DNA of 9,658 nt from Actinomycetota bacterium. GTDB taxonomy: Bacteria; Actinomycetota; Actinomycetes; Nanopelagicales; Nanopelagicaceae. Of the stretch, positions 1-7,300 are shown in pieces (within the stretch, counting starts at the first letter, position 1; every line of letters starts with the position of its first letter). The notes under the pieces are model-generated. The model made no database searches and was not told the origin of the DNA. It worked only from the letters and a program-made list of their open reading frames with translations. Location: NCBI GenBank assembly GCA_009924725.1, contig RFRA01000029.1:1-9658 (forward strand), in the 5' to 3' direction. A program made the translations under genes and the position numbers.

Positions 1-864
1 GTAAGCCGGCTGAGCACATTCCTTTAGGGCTACCGCTTTGCCAGCAACTGCCGACATGATTGGGCCACCTTGCATACCTGGGAAAACTGCCTTATCGATT
101 GCAGCTGCATGCTCGCCCTTTGTCAAAATCATGCCACCGCGTGGACCACGCAAAACCTTGTGTGTTGTAAATGAAACTACATCTGCATACGGCACCGGTG
201 ACGGAATCGCTTTTCCGGCAACTAACCCAATGAAGTGCGCTGCATCAACCCACATAATGGCGCCAACTTCATCGCAAATCTGGCGAACTTTTTCGAAGTC
301 AATCAAACTTGGGTAAGCAGTTGCTCCGCTACAAATCATCTTTGGTTTATTAGCTATGGCCAGATCGCGTAATTGATCATAATCAATTAGCTCATTGTCT
401 TCGCGAACTCCGTATGAGACTACGTTAAACCACTTACCGGAAAAGTTAACTTTCGAACCATGAGTTAAGTGACCGCCATGAGGCAATGACATTGCAAGCA
501 CGGTGTCGCCTGGTTTAGTGAATGCTTGGTAAACGGCAACGTTGGCACTGGCACCTGAATGCGGTTGCACGTTGGCATGTTCGGCACCGAAAAGTTCTTT
601 GGCGCGATCGATGGCAATAATTTCGGCTTTATCAACTTCTTCGCAACCACCGTAGTAACGCTTGCCTGGGTAGCCTTCGGCATATTTATTTGAAAGTGTT
701 GAGCCAAGCGTTGCTAGTACGGCGCGGGAAGTAAAGTTTTCGCTAGCAATTAGTTGCAAATTCTGTTGTTGACGCTTTAACTCAGATAAAACAACTCCAG
801 CGATATCTGGATCTTGCTTGGAAAGAAGTTCGAAATCTGGGCCGTAAAAAGTATCGTCGCTCAT
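1..864 (-). CDS. glyA: Serine hydroxymethyltransferase, 3'-truncated by the window edge
   Basis: This PLP enzyme interconverts serine plus tetrahydrofolate with glycine plus 5,10-methylene-tetrahydrofolate in the cytosol, feeding one-carbon metabolism. The visible 288 residues run from the start codon at 864 to the window edge; the family is usually about 420-430 residues, so the C-terminal third is missing. Visible family marks are LIASENF near residues 39-44, [14 protein letters not shown] at 60-73, the AYPS segment at 183-186, VDAAH at 206-210 (the Asp and His that contact PLP) and [12 protein letters not shown] at 233-244, where Lys236 should form the Schiff base. The segment before the lysine reads SFTTHK rather than the commoner TTTTHK, a mild variant. 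The start lies 18 nt after the sua5-like stop and has only a weak AATAAG-like ribosome site, so it probably depends on the upstream operon transcript. Identification is very secure. Confidence 0.97.
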   Translation of the reverse strand, partial: MSDDTFYGPDFELLSKQDPDIAGVVLSELKRQQQNLQLIASENFTSRAVLATLGSTLSNKYAEGYPGKRYYGGCEEVDKAEIIAIDRAKELFGAEHANVQPHSGASANVAVYQAFTKPGDTVLAMSLPHGGHLTHGSKVNFSGKWFNVVSYGVREDNELIDYDQLRDLAIANKPKMICSGATAYPSLIDFEKVRQICDEVGAIMWVDAAHFIGLVAGKAIPSPVPYADVVSFTTHKVLRGPRGGMILTKGEHAAAIDKAVFPGMQGGPIMSAVAGKAVALKECAQPAY

Positions 865-882
865 TACGCAATCTTATTAGGG

Positions 883-1533
883 CTAGTTACCAATGAGCGA
901 GATATCGGGCGTGACTTCAGCCAACTGTGCCTGTGAAATCGCCCCAATTCGCCCTACTTTGAGCCCAGTTTCAGTGGTTTCCACGATTGTCGTTGGGAGC
1001 CCCTTAGTTAATAGACCGCCATCAAAAATCAAAGCCAAATGCGTTCCATCTATTGAGATGTCATCGATGCTATTTATTGCAGGCTGCCCAGCAAGTGTTG
1101 CACTCGCAGTTGCTAGTGGGCCAACTTCAGCAGTAACTGCTCGAGCAAATTCAGCAGCTGGTACTCGCAGATTGATGCGATCTAAATTGCGATCATCACC
1201 TAGATCCCAATTAAGTGCCAACTGTGGCTTGGCCGTGATTGATAACAAACCTGGCCAGAATGCAGCAGTTAACTTTTGCAGATCAGCGCTCGAGTCACGA
1301 ATTATTCCAACCGCGCGGGCGGCATCTGAAATCAAAACTTGGGCTGCTACGCCCAACGCATCGCCGCGCATGACATGCATCGTGCGAACTGCATCATGGC
1401 TAAAGGCGTCGCACAAATAAACATAACTGTGTTCTAGCGGAACCACAATTACATAACCATCGCGAATAGCTTTTGCGGCTAACGCAACATGTGCCGCAAA
1501 TTCGCTTTTGGTTAACTTAACAATCTCGCTCAT
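883..1533 (-). CDS. Sua5/YrdC/TsaC-family protein with degenerate active site
   Basis: By family and gene position this 216-residue protein corresponds to L-threonylcarbamoyladenylate synthase (TsaC/Sua5), which makes the intermediate for the t6A37 tRNA modification. The fold marks are present: VIVVPLEHSYVYLCDA at residues 28-43 (where families have PT-T-YGL-CDA), AFWPGLLSI at 91-99, NWDLG at 108-112, NLRVP at 121-125, ATASATLAGQP at 141-151, FDGG at 170-173 and PTTIVE at 180-185. However, the Thr of the PT-T motif is Leu, the catalytic-pocket K-x-R reads R-G-D (56-58), and the SAN motif reads SAT. It may therefore be inactive in the classic reaction or altered in substrate. The start ATG overlaps the prmC stop as ATGA and is preceded by AGAGG at a 6 nt spacing, which suggests translational coupling. 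Family membership is firm; function is uncertain, so no symbol is given. Confidence 0.8.
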   Translation of the reverse strand: MSEIVKLTKSEFAAHVALAAKAIRDGYVIVVPLEHSYVYLCDAFSHDAVRTMHVMRGDALGVAAQVLISDAARAVGIIRDSSADLQKLTAAFWPGLLSITAKPQLALNWDLGDDRNLDRINLRVPAAEFARAVTAEVGPLATASATLAGQPAINSIDDISIDGTHLALIFDGGLLTKGLPTTIVETTETGLKVGRIGAISQAQLAEVTPDISLIGN

Positions 1534-2384
1534 TGATTGCCTCTAATCGCACTGGTCCAACGTGGCCGTCCAGTTAAATCTTGATGAAGTGCGATCTGAT
1601 TAAAGTCTGCGCTAAGTAATTTAGCAATTGCTGCGCCTTGGGTTTCGGTATGTTCGATTGCCAGCAATCCCCCAGTCTTTAACAATCGGGCTGCTGCTTC
1701 AATGAATCGCTTTGGTAGTTCTAACCCATCAGGGCCGCCAAATAAAGCTATCGCTGGTTCGAAGTTAGCGACATCTTTTGGCAGTGGTTGCGAATCTGGC
1801 ACGTACGGCGGATTAGCCACAACTACATCGCACTTAACGCCCTCTAGAACATCGGCAACATCGCCTTGAAAAATACGAATACTTTCATCGTAGAAAGCCA
1901 CGTTTTGCTTGAGCCACTCGATGGCTTCCATGCTCTTTTCAACCGCAATTACATGGGTATTTGGCGCCTCTGTTGCAATCGAAATTGCCATCGCACCGGA
2001 GCCGGCCCCTAAATCAATTACGGAAACCGGGCCGGGCAAATTAGCAATGTGTTTTAAAACTTCTTCAACTAGACCTTCGGTTTCGGGGCGCGGAACTAAT
2101 ACCCCTGGGCCAACTACTAGATCTAAGTTACGGAAACCGGCAGTACCCGTTAGATACTGCACTGGTTCGTGATTACAGCGACGTTTAACTAATTCGGCAT
2201 AACCATCAACGATCGCACTTTCATCAGTGACTTCAGCCAGTGCGCGTTCAAGTGCAATCGGATTATGTAACTCCATGCGAGTTAAACCTAAAAGATGTGC
2301 CAACAGAATTTCGGCATCAACGGTTGAATAACCAGCGGCTTCGATCTGCGCTTTGCCCTCACTAATCAGCGCTTTGATCTGCAT
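1530..2384 (-). CDS. prmC: Peptide chain release factor N5-glutamine methyltransferase
   Basis: PrmC (HemK) transfers a methyl group from SAM to the glutamine of the GGQ motif in class I release factors, raising termination efficiency. The 284-residue length is typical. An N-terminal helical release-factor-binding part (about 1-90) contains EPVQYLTG at 73-80 and is followed by VPRPETEGLVE at 97-107. The Rossmann methyltransferase core has DLGAGSG (124-130) for SAM binding, GDVAD (174-178) and the catalytic NPPY (191-194) that holds the target glutamine amide. EPAIALFGGPDGLE (209-222) is a PrmC hallmark. The start is supported by GAGG 5 nt before ATG. The gene begins 14 nt after the stop of prfA, which encodes its substrate, and its TGA stop overlaps the next ATG, so the three genes are very probably cotranscribed. 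Nothing is missing. Confidence 0.97.
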   Translation of the reverse strand: MQIKALISEGKAQIEAAGYSTVDAEILLAHLLGLTRMELHNPIALERALAEVTDESAIVDGYAELVKRRCNHEPVQYLTGTAGFRNLDLVVGPGVLVPRPETEGLVEEVLKHIANLPGPVSVIDLGAGSGAMAISIATEAPNTHVIAVEKSMEAIEWLKQNVAFYDESIRIFQGDVADVLEGVKCDVVVANPPYVPDSQPLPKDVANFEPAIALFGGPDGLELPKRFIEAAARLLKTGGLLAIEHTETQGAAIAKLLSADFNQIALHQDLTGRPRWTSAIRGNQ

Positions 2385-2398
2385 TTGTACCTCAGAAC

Positions 2399-3484
2399 TT
2401 ACTTTTCAGTTGATGCTAATTTGGCAGCTTTATCAGCATCTAGCAAAGCTTGAATAACATCATCGAGCTCGCCATTTAAAACAGCATCTAAATTATTTGA
2501 TTTGTAATTAACCCGGTGATCACTCAAGCGATTCTCTGGGTAGTTATAGGTACGAATGCGTTCTGAACGATCAACTGTGCGAACCTGGCTCTTGCGTTCA
2601 GCTGAAGCAATTGCATCGGCTTTCTCTTGCGCATCAACTAGCAAACGTGCGCGCAAAATACGTAAAGCAGATTCCTTGTTCTGTAACTGGCTCTTTTCGT
2701 TCTGACACGAAACCACAATGCCAGTTGGAACGTGAGTTAAGCGAACCGCTGAGTCGGTGGTGTTAACTGATTGACCACCAGGGCCAGATGAGCGATAAAC
2801 ATCTACGCGAACATCATTCATGTTTAATTCGACGTCGATTTCTTCAGCTTCAGGCAAGATCAATACGCCTGCTGCAGATGTGTGAATTCGGCCTTGTGAT
2901 TCGGTTTCTGGCACACGCTGTACACGGTGTACGCCACCCTCAAATTTCAAGCGCGCATATGGTGATTCGCCAGGGGCTGCAGTGCCCTTTGATTTAACGC
3001 CTACGGAAATATCTTTGTAGCCACCCATTTCACTTTCGGTGGCATCAATAACTTCAACTTTCCAATTACGTTTTTCGGCATAACGCATATACATACGCAG
3101 TAAGTCGCCCGCGAACAACGCAGATTCATCACCACCAGCGCCAGCCTTAACTTCAAGAATTACATCGCGATCATCATTTGGATCACGTGGCAATAAGAGT
3201 TCTTCTAATTTGTCGCCAGCAATACGAGCGGCTTCTTCAAGTGCTGGAATCTCAGCAGCAAAATCAGCATCTTCTGCTGCCATTTCGCGACCAGCAGCAA
3301 GATCATCTTCGGCTGATCGCCATACGCGATAACCTGAAACAACCGGGCCAAGTTGGGCATAGCGACGACCGAGTTTGCGAGCATTGTTGGCATCTTCGTG
3401 AATAGTTGGATCAGCCATCTTCGCTTCGAGCTCGGCATACTCTTTTACTAATTCATCAGCAGATGCGAAACGATCATTAGCCAT
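2399..3484 (-). CDS. prfA: Peptide chain release factor 1
   Basis: RF1 enters the ribosomal A site at UAG and UAA codons and triggers hydrolysis of peptidyl-tRNA. The 361-residue protein is full length. An acidic helical domain 1 (about 1-100) precedes [19 protein letters not shown] at 114-132. The codon-recognition tripeptide appears as PET (192-194) within [17 protein letters not shown]; the P-x-T form separates RF1 from RF2, which has SPF. The catalytic GGQ is at 236-238 inside [20 protein letters not shown], and Gln238 is the expected PrmC substrate. [14 protein letters not shown] (311-324) is another family block. The ATG at 3484 has AGAGG 11 nt upstream, slightly long but the only visible ribosome site. 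UAG is the stop of rpmE, the sua5-like gene and the giant gene here, so those depend on this factor. A terminator sits between this gene and rpmE. Confidence 0.98.
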   Translation of the reverse strand: MANDRFASADELVKEYAELEAKMADPTIHEDANNARKLGRRYAQLGPVVSGYRVWRSAEDDLAAGREMAAEDADFAAEIPALEEAARIAGDKLEELLLPRDPNDDRDVILEVKAGAGGDESALFAGDLLRMYMRYAEKRNWKVEVIDATESEMGGYKDISVGVKSKGTAAPGESPYARLKFEGGVHRVQRVPETESQGRIHTSAAGVLILPEAEEIDVELNMNDVRVDVYRSSGPGGQSVNTTDSAVRLTHVPTGIVVSCQNEKSQLQNKESALRILRARLLVDAQEKADAIASAERKSQVRTVDRSERIRTYNYPENRLSDHRVNYKSNNLDAVLNGELDDVIQALLDADKAAKLASTEK

Positions 3485-3521
3485 TTGTTTATCTGCCTCT
3501 CTGCTTTAGCTAGTTAAATTT

Positions 3522-3575
3522 GAAAAAGAAAATAAAAAGACCGCCCCGCAACCCATAACAGGTTGCGATGCGGTC
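3522..3575 (-). terminator. Intrinsic terminator between rpmE and prfA
   Basis: Read on the minus strand, GACCGC pairs with GCGGTC (6 bp), followed inward by a 2-nt mismatch/wobble (AT opposite GG) and a 7-bp stem of CGCAACC with GGTTGCG around a 7-nt loop. The stem is followed directly by a long T-rich run of about 17 nt (TTTTTATTTTCTTTTT). The plus strand lacks a T-run after the stem, so it works in the minus direction only. It begins 11 nt past the rpmE stop and ends 37 nt before the prfA ATG. It should release most rpmE transcripts, leaving prfA to read-through or to a promoter I could not identify in the short remaining gap. Confidence 0.88.
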
Positions 3576-3586
3576 TATTTAGAAAG

Positions 3587-3796
3587 CTACTTCTTTTTCC
3601 CGAAACGCTCTTCGAACTTAGCAACACGACCACCAGTGTCGAGAATGCGCTGCTTGCCGGTGTAGAACGGGTGGCAAACTGAACAAACTTCAACATAGAT
3701 TGAACCGCTGGCAACTGTTGAGCGAGTAACAAACTTTTCGCCGCAACCACAAGTTACTTGGGTCTCTTTATATTCTGGGTGGATCTCTGGCTTCAT
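3587..3796 (-). CDS. rpmE: 50S ribosomal protein L31, zinc-binding type
   Basis: This 69-residue protein is a large-subunit component contributing to the bridge with the 30S head. It starts with the family signature [10 protein letters not shown] and carries the zinc ligands Cys16, Cys18, Cys38 and Cys41 (TCGCG and CSVCHP), making it the C+ zinc form rather than the zinc-free paralogue induced under zinc starvation. [10 protein letters not shown] and [12 protein letters not shown] complete the family pattern. I chose the ATG at 3796 rather than in-frame ATGs at 3835 or 3808 because L31 proteins begin at MK-x-x-IHP and because GAGGT lies 5 nt before this codon. A strong terminator follows the TAG stop. 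Upstream is a structured leader that may mediate autoregulation. Confidence 0.97.
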   Translation of the reverse strand: MKPEIHPEYKETQVTCGCGEKFVTRSTVASGSIYVEVCSVCHPFYTGKQRILDTGGRVAKFEERFGKKK

Positions 3797-3801
3797 TTCA
3801 T

Positions 3802-3806
3802 ACCTC
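3802..3806 (-). promoter_or_regulatory. Ribosome binding site deciding the rpmE start
   Basis: On the minus strand GAGGT lies 5 nt before the ATG at 3796. Two other in-frame ATGs occur upstream (3835 and 3808) without a comparable site, so this motif supports the 69-residue L31 over longer versions. Confidence 0.8.
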
Positions 3807-3818
3807 ATTTTTAATGGC

Positions 3819-3844
3819 CTGGGTCGTGTTTCCACGTGAACCAG
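3819..3844 (-). promoter_or_regulatory. Stem-loop in the rpmE 5' leader, candidate L31 leader
   Basis: On the minus strand CGTG-GAAA-CACG forms a 4-bp stem capped by a GAAA (GNRA) tetraloop. It is extended outward by CTGG pairing with CCAG across a small internal loop (TTCA against AC). The hairpin ends about 12 nt before the rpmE ribosome site. A direct CTGGTT-CTGGTT repeat overlaps its 5' side and could allow an alternative fold. Ribosomal-protein leaders upstream of L31 genes, including actinobacterial ones, have been described, so autoregulation by L31 is a reasonable inference. The structure is read by eye, and no covariation is available here. Confidence 0.42.
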
Positions 3845-3869
3845 AACCAGCGGTTACTAGGGTCGTAAT

Positions 3870-3875
3870 TGTCAA
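3870..3875 (-). promoter_or_regulatory. TTGACA -35-like box upstream of rpmE
   Basis: A perfect TTGACA occurs on the minus strand 73 nt before the rpmE ATG. No convincing TANNNT -10 element lies 16-19 nt downstream; the nearest AT-rich hexamer (TAGTAA) is only 10 nt away. A promoter is expected here because rpmE needs its own start downstream of the giant gene, but this box alone is weak proof. Confidence 0.3.
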
Positions 3876-3925
3876 GGAGGTAAGGGTAACGCGGGGGGCT
3901 AGATATCGAGAAATCGGGTCAAATT

Positions 3926-3958
3926 AGGCCTAAAAATAGGGGTTTAAGGGCCTTTTTT
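3926..3958 (+). terminator. Weak hairpin with T6, possible terminator between the giant gene and rpmE
   Basis: AGGCC at 3926-3930 can pair with GGCCT at 3949-3953 around an 18-nt loop, followed on the plus strand by a run of six T. In this orientation no plus-strand gene precedes it. On the minus strand the same inverted repeat lies 26 nt past the giant-gene stop, but the T content afterwards is poor (TAATTTG). It may act in both directions, or it may be chance. It is the only candidate terminator after the giant gene. Confidence 0.28.
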
Positions 3959-3978
3959 GAGGTTACGGGCGACTACTT

Positions 3979-4308
3979 CTACTTACTTTTAAATGAGTCA
4001 ACGCGATAGCTAACTGCTACCCATTTGGCACCTTGAGCAGCCTTTGGTGCCTTGCTCGAAGAATAGATAGCAATCTTGGTAATGATTGTTGGCTTAGCTT
4101 TCTTGATCATCTTGCAGATCGCACTTGCTTGAACCACTGCTAGTGCTTTTGCTTTCGCGAGCGTTGTGTTTTTAACGTAGTAGTAACCGATACAGGTAAC
4201 GATCGCTTTACTCCTTAACGTTGAGATGTATTTGTTTAGGTACGCCTTGTCATACGCACTTAGCGTTAACTTCGAAGAGATTGAGTAAAGCGTAATCTCT
4301 GGAATGAT
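3979..4308 (-). other. C-terminal OmpA-like-looking domain of the giant protein
   Basis: The last 109 residues follow the coiled coil. The pattern LYSISSKLTLSAYDKAYLNK, then IVTCIGYYYV, a helix beginning TTLAKAKALAVVQA, then a strand ITKIAIYS and a final WVAVSYRV resembles the beta-alpha-beta-alpha-beta order of OmpA-like peptidoglycan-binding domains. The Asp and Arg that bind diaminopimelate in classic OmpA domains are not evident: GYTD reads GYYY and the expected arginine position is lysine or alanine. Two cysteines (visible residues 1822 and 1848) could be disulfide-linked. The assignment rests on pattern resemblance only. Confidence 0.5.
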
Positions 4309-7300
4309 TTTCTTCGCTGCAAGTGCTGCTGCGGCTTGAGCATCTTCTAGCGCTTTCTTTTCAGCAGCAAGTTTTAGCTCTGCATCGGCTTTCTCTTTTG
4401 CATTGCGAAGTTCTTCAGCAATTCGTGCATCTTCGGCTGCTTTAGCTTGGCTAGCTTTTAACTCTGCGTCTGCGCGCGCCTTTGCATCTGCGAGCTGCTG
4501 AGCAGCCTTCAGCGCAGCTTCATTTGCAGCATCAGCAGCTGCTTTAGCTTCTGCCGCCTTTAGTTCTGCTGCTGCTTTAGCCTCTCTCGCAATTTTATCG
4601 GCTTGTGCTTGCGCCTCTGCCTTGGCCTTTGCATCCGCCAATTCTTTGGCAATCTTTAGTGCCGCATCTGAAGCGGTTGTATCGACTTCTGGTTTTGCAA
4701 TTGTGTACTCAATTGTCCTTGAGTCCGATCCACCATTGACTGATCTAACTTCTAATTTCATTTTGTAAGTAACGCCAGGGATCATATTTACTAGTGAGCC
4801 ATTCCAAGTGATTGTGAATGCTCCAAAGTTATACGGCGCTGGATAAGTTGAAGCAGTGCCTGTAAATAGAACTGATTCAATATTGGTTCCAGTCCAAACC
4901 AATTTGCCACCGTCTTTAGTTGAGTTCTCGACGAAGGTAAGAGATGTTAACGTCGGAATCACTATAGGTACTGGCTTAGGGTTAACAACTTGAATTGGCG
5001 GAGTAACAGGAGTTGGGGTTGGTGTAGGAGCGGGAATTGGGGCTGGTGTAGGCGTAGAAGTTGGCGCAGGTGGATTGATCAAATTGGACGTTGTGCTTGC
5101 ATCTGATGTGCCCACACCATTTGTTGCGGTAACAGTAAATGAATAACGAGTCGAGTCTGTCAAACCATTGACTATGCAACTTGTCTGAGACGTGCGACAA
5201 ACCTGACTACCGCCAGAGGTTAATGTGTAGTAAATCAACTCTGAACCGCCCATATCCGATGGCGCGCTCCAAGTTACGGTTGATACACCAGCGACGCTAT
5301 CAGTCGCACTCACGCTCGTTGGAACTGTTGGTTTTGACTGAATCAAGAAAATTTCAGGATCAGAGGTAATGTTTACCGTTACAGATCCATTTTGAGTTGC
5401 TCGGCCTAATTCAACAACTTGACCAGCAATCTGACTGTAAACGATTGCACCAACTTTAATTGAAGAGTCAGTGATGGTTACTCGAATAGGCGAACCCGAT
5501 GCAGCATCTGGCACATCACCTGTTGGATCAGTCCAAGCAATCACGAGTGATAAAACATATTTAATAGTGCCAGTAATTGCACTCTTAGCTGTTGCTGAAG
5601 GTGAAGCCGCCAAGTAAAAGCCAAGCTCAGTGTCATTTGGTAGTGCTTCTTTGGGGACAAATACACTTACTCCATACCCACCTGATGTATTGAAAGTAAA
5701 CGTGCGGTCCTCGCTTGAGGATGTTTTTGCAGTTGATAAAACTCGAGTTAGTTGTGCATCAGTAAATCCAGTTAAAGAACTCTGCCGCCAACGTGCAAAT
5801 AAGGTCACTGAGGCAATTGGGGTGTACGAAACATCAGCCAAACTAACTAATGATCCGCCGGTACTTGTGTCATACCAACCTAAGAAGACATAGTGATTTC
5901 GCGTTGGACGTGGCAAAGTAACGCTGCCACCTGCATCTGTTGTGGCTGAACCTGGAATACCAGTTCCGCCCTGAGCGCTATAAGTCACGATGTAAACATC
6001 AATCGTCCAGCGTGCATACAAGGTCACAGAAGCGGTAGGAATATATGTGCTTCCAGAAAGTTTTGTTCCGTTTCGCGTTAGTGACCAACCATCAAAACTG
6101 TAATTTGTCTTTGCTTGATTTCCCTGTGATGGTAATGAGATATCACTTGATACCCCAACTGTGTAAGTACTCACCGAGGTTGCCGCTCCAGTTGAGCCAT
6201 TCCAGTCATAAGTAACCGTGTAAACATCTGCTATCCAGAGTGCGGTCAACGTGACATTTGCGGAACCCACAACATATGTTGCACCTGGTAGATAGATGTT
6301 TGTGCCATCACTGTAGCCATTAAATGTGTATCCGTTTCTGGTTACCGCAGATCCAATCACAAAGCTTTGGCCGATCGTCAATGAACCTTGAATTGGTGCG
6401 GCTGAACCACTGGATACATAGCTAATTGTGTAAGAGACTGCAGTCCAGTTTGCCGAGAAAACAAATCGGCTAGCTGTAACGGTTGTTTGTACGCCGGCAG
6501 TTCCAGAGTTTGTGTCTACAACGGCTGCTCCAGACTGATCTTCCCACCCAGCAAACTCATAACCAGCTCGAATTGGCGCTGCATTCAATGTGATTGCTTG
6601 GTTGTTTGTACAAAGATTGTTAGACAAACATTCGGCGTCAAACTTCGTATCCGTTGCTGCGAAGTCTCCGCCATTGTTTACATAAGTAACTTCATATAAC
6701 TGCGCCCAGACTGCAGTGTAAGAAAGGTTAGTTGTTCCAACGGTAACTGACTCGCCAGCGTGGAAAATCGTGGTTCCGTTGTCCCAACCAGCAAACTGAT
6801 ATGAAATTCCACCTGAAGGTGCCCGGGTTATTGCGTTCGCAAGAGTAAAAGTTTGGCCAATAGTCAGCGAAGCTTGGGTTGGAGTCGAATCTCCATTATT
6901 TGGGTTATAAGTAATCGTGTATGAAATTGGGGTCCATACCGCGGAAAGAGTTACGTGCGAGGTTGTTGTGTAACCACCACTTAAGACTGGTGTATTTCCA
7001 CCTACAGACCAACCTGCGAATGTATGTCCTGACTTAACTAAAGTCCCTCTGCCCGGAAGCGTAATTGCAGTGCCACCAGTTGTGTAGGTATCGGATGATG
7101 TAGCCAAATCCCCTGTAGAACCATTCTTGGCATAAGTGATTGTGTAAGTAACCGCGCTCCATTGAGCATACATAGTGAAATCTGCGGTCTGGCCATGTGC
7201 ATATGGGAAGGTCAAAGCACTTCCACCTGTGGAACCAGCGAACCATCCATTAAATGAATAACCGGAACGAGTAGGTGTTCCGGGTGAGATTAAAATGCCG

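Noticed and set aside
38..316. Plus-strand open frame of 92 codons
   Set aside because: It is antisense to the clear glyA coding sequence, which carries the catalytic lysine motif in this region.
893..1420. Plus-strand open frame of 175 codons
   Set aside because: It lies entirely antisense to the Sua5-family gene, has no ribosome site or recognisable domain, and arises from the codon bias of the minus-strand gene.
3874..3880. Perfect AAGGAGG on the plus strand
   Set aside because: No ATG, GTG or TTG follows at ribosome-site spacing and no open frame begins there; on the minus strand it is simply part of the rpmE upstream region.
3979..4100. Possible sortase LPXTG anchor at the end of the giant protein
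   Set aside because: The C-terminus has no LPXTG-like motif, no hydrophobic membrane segment and no terminal sorting layout; it ends in a folded-looking domain.
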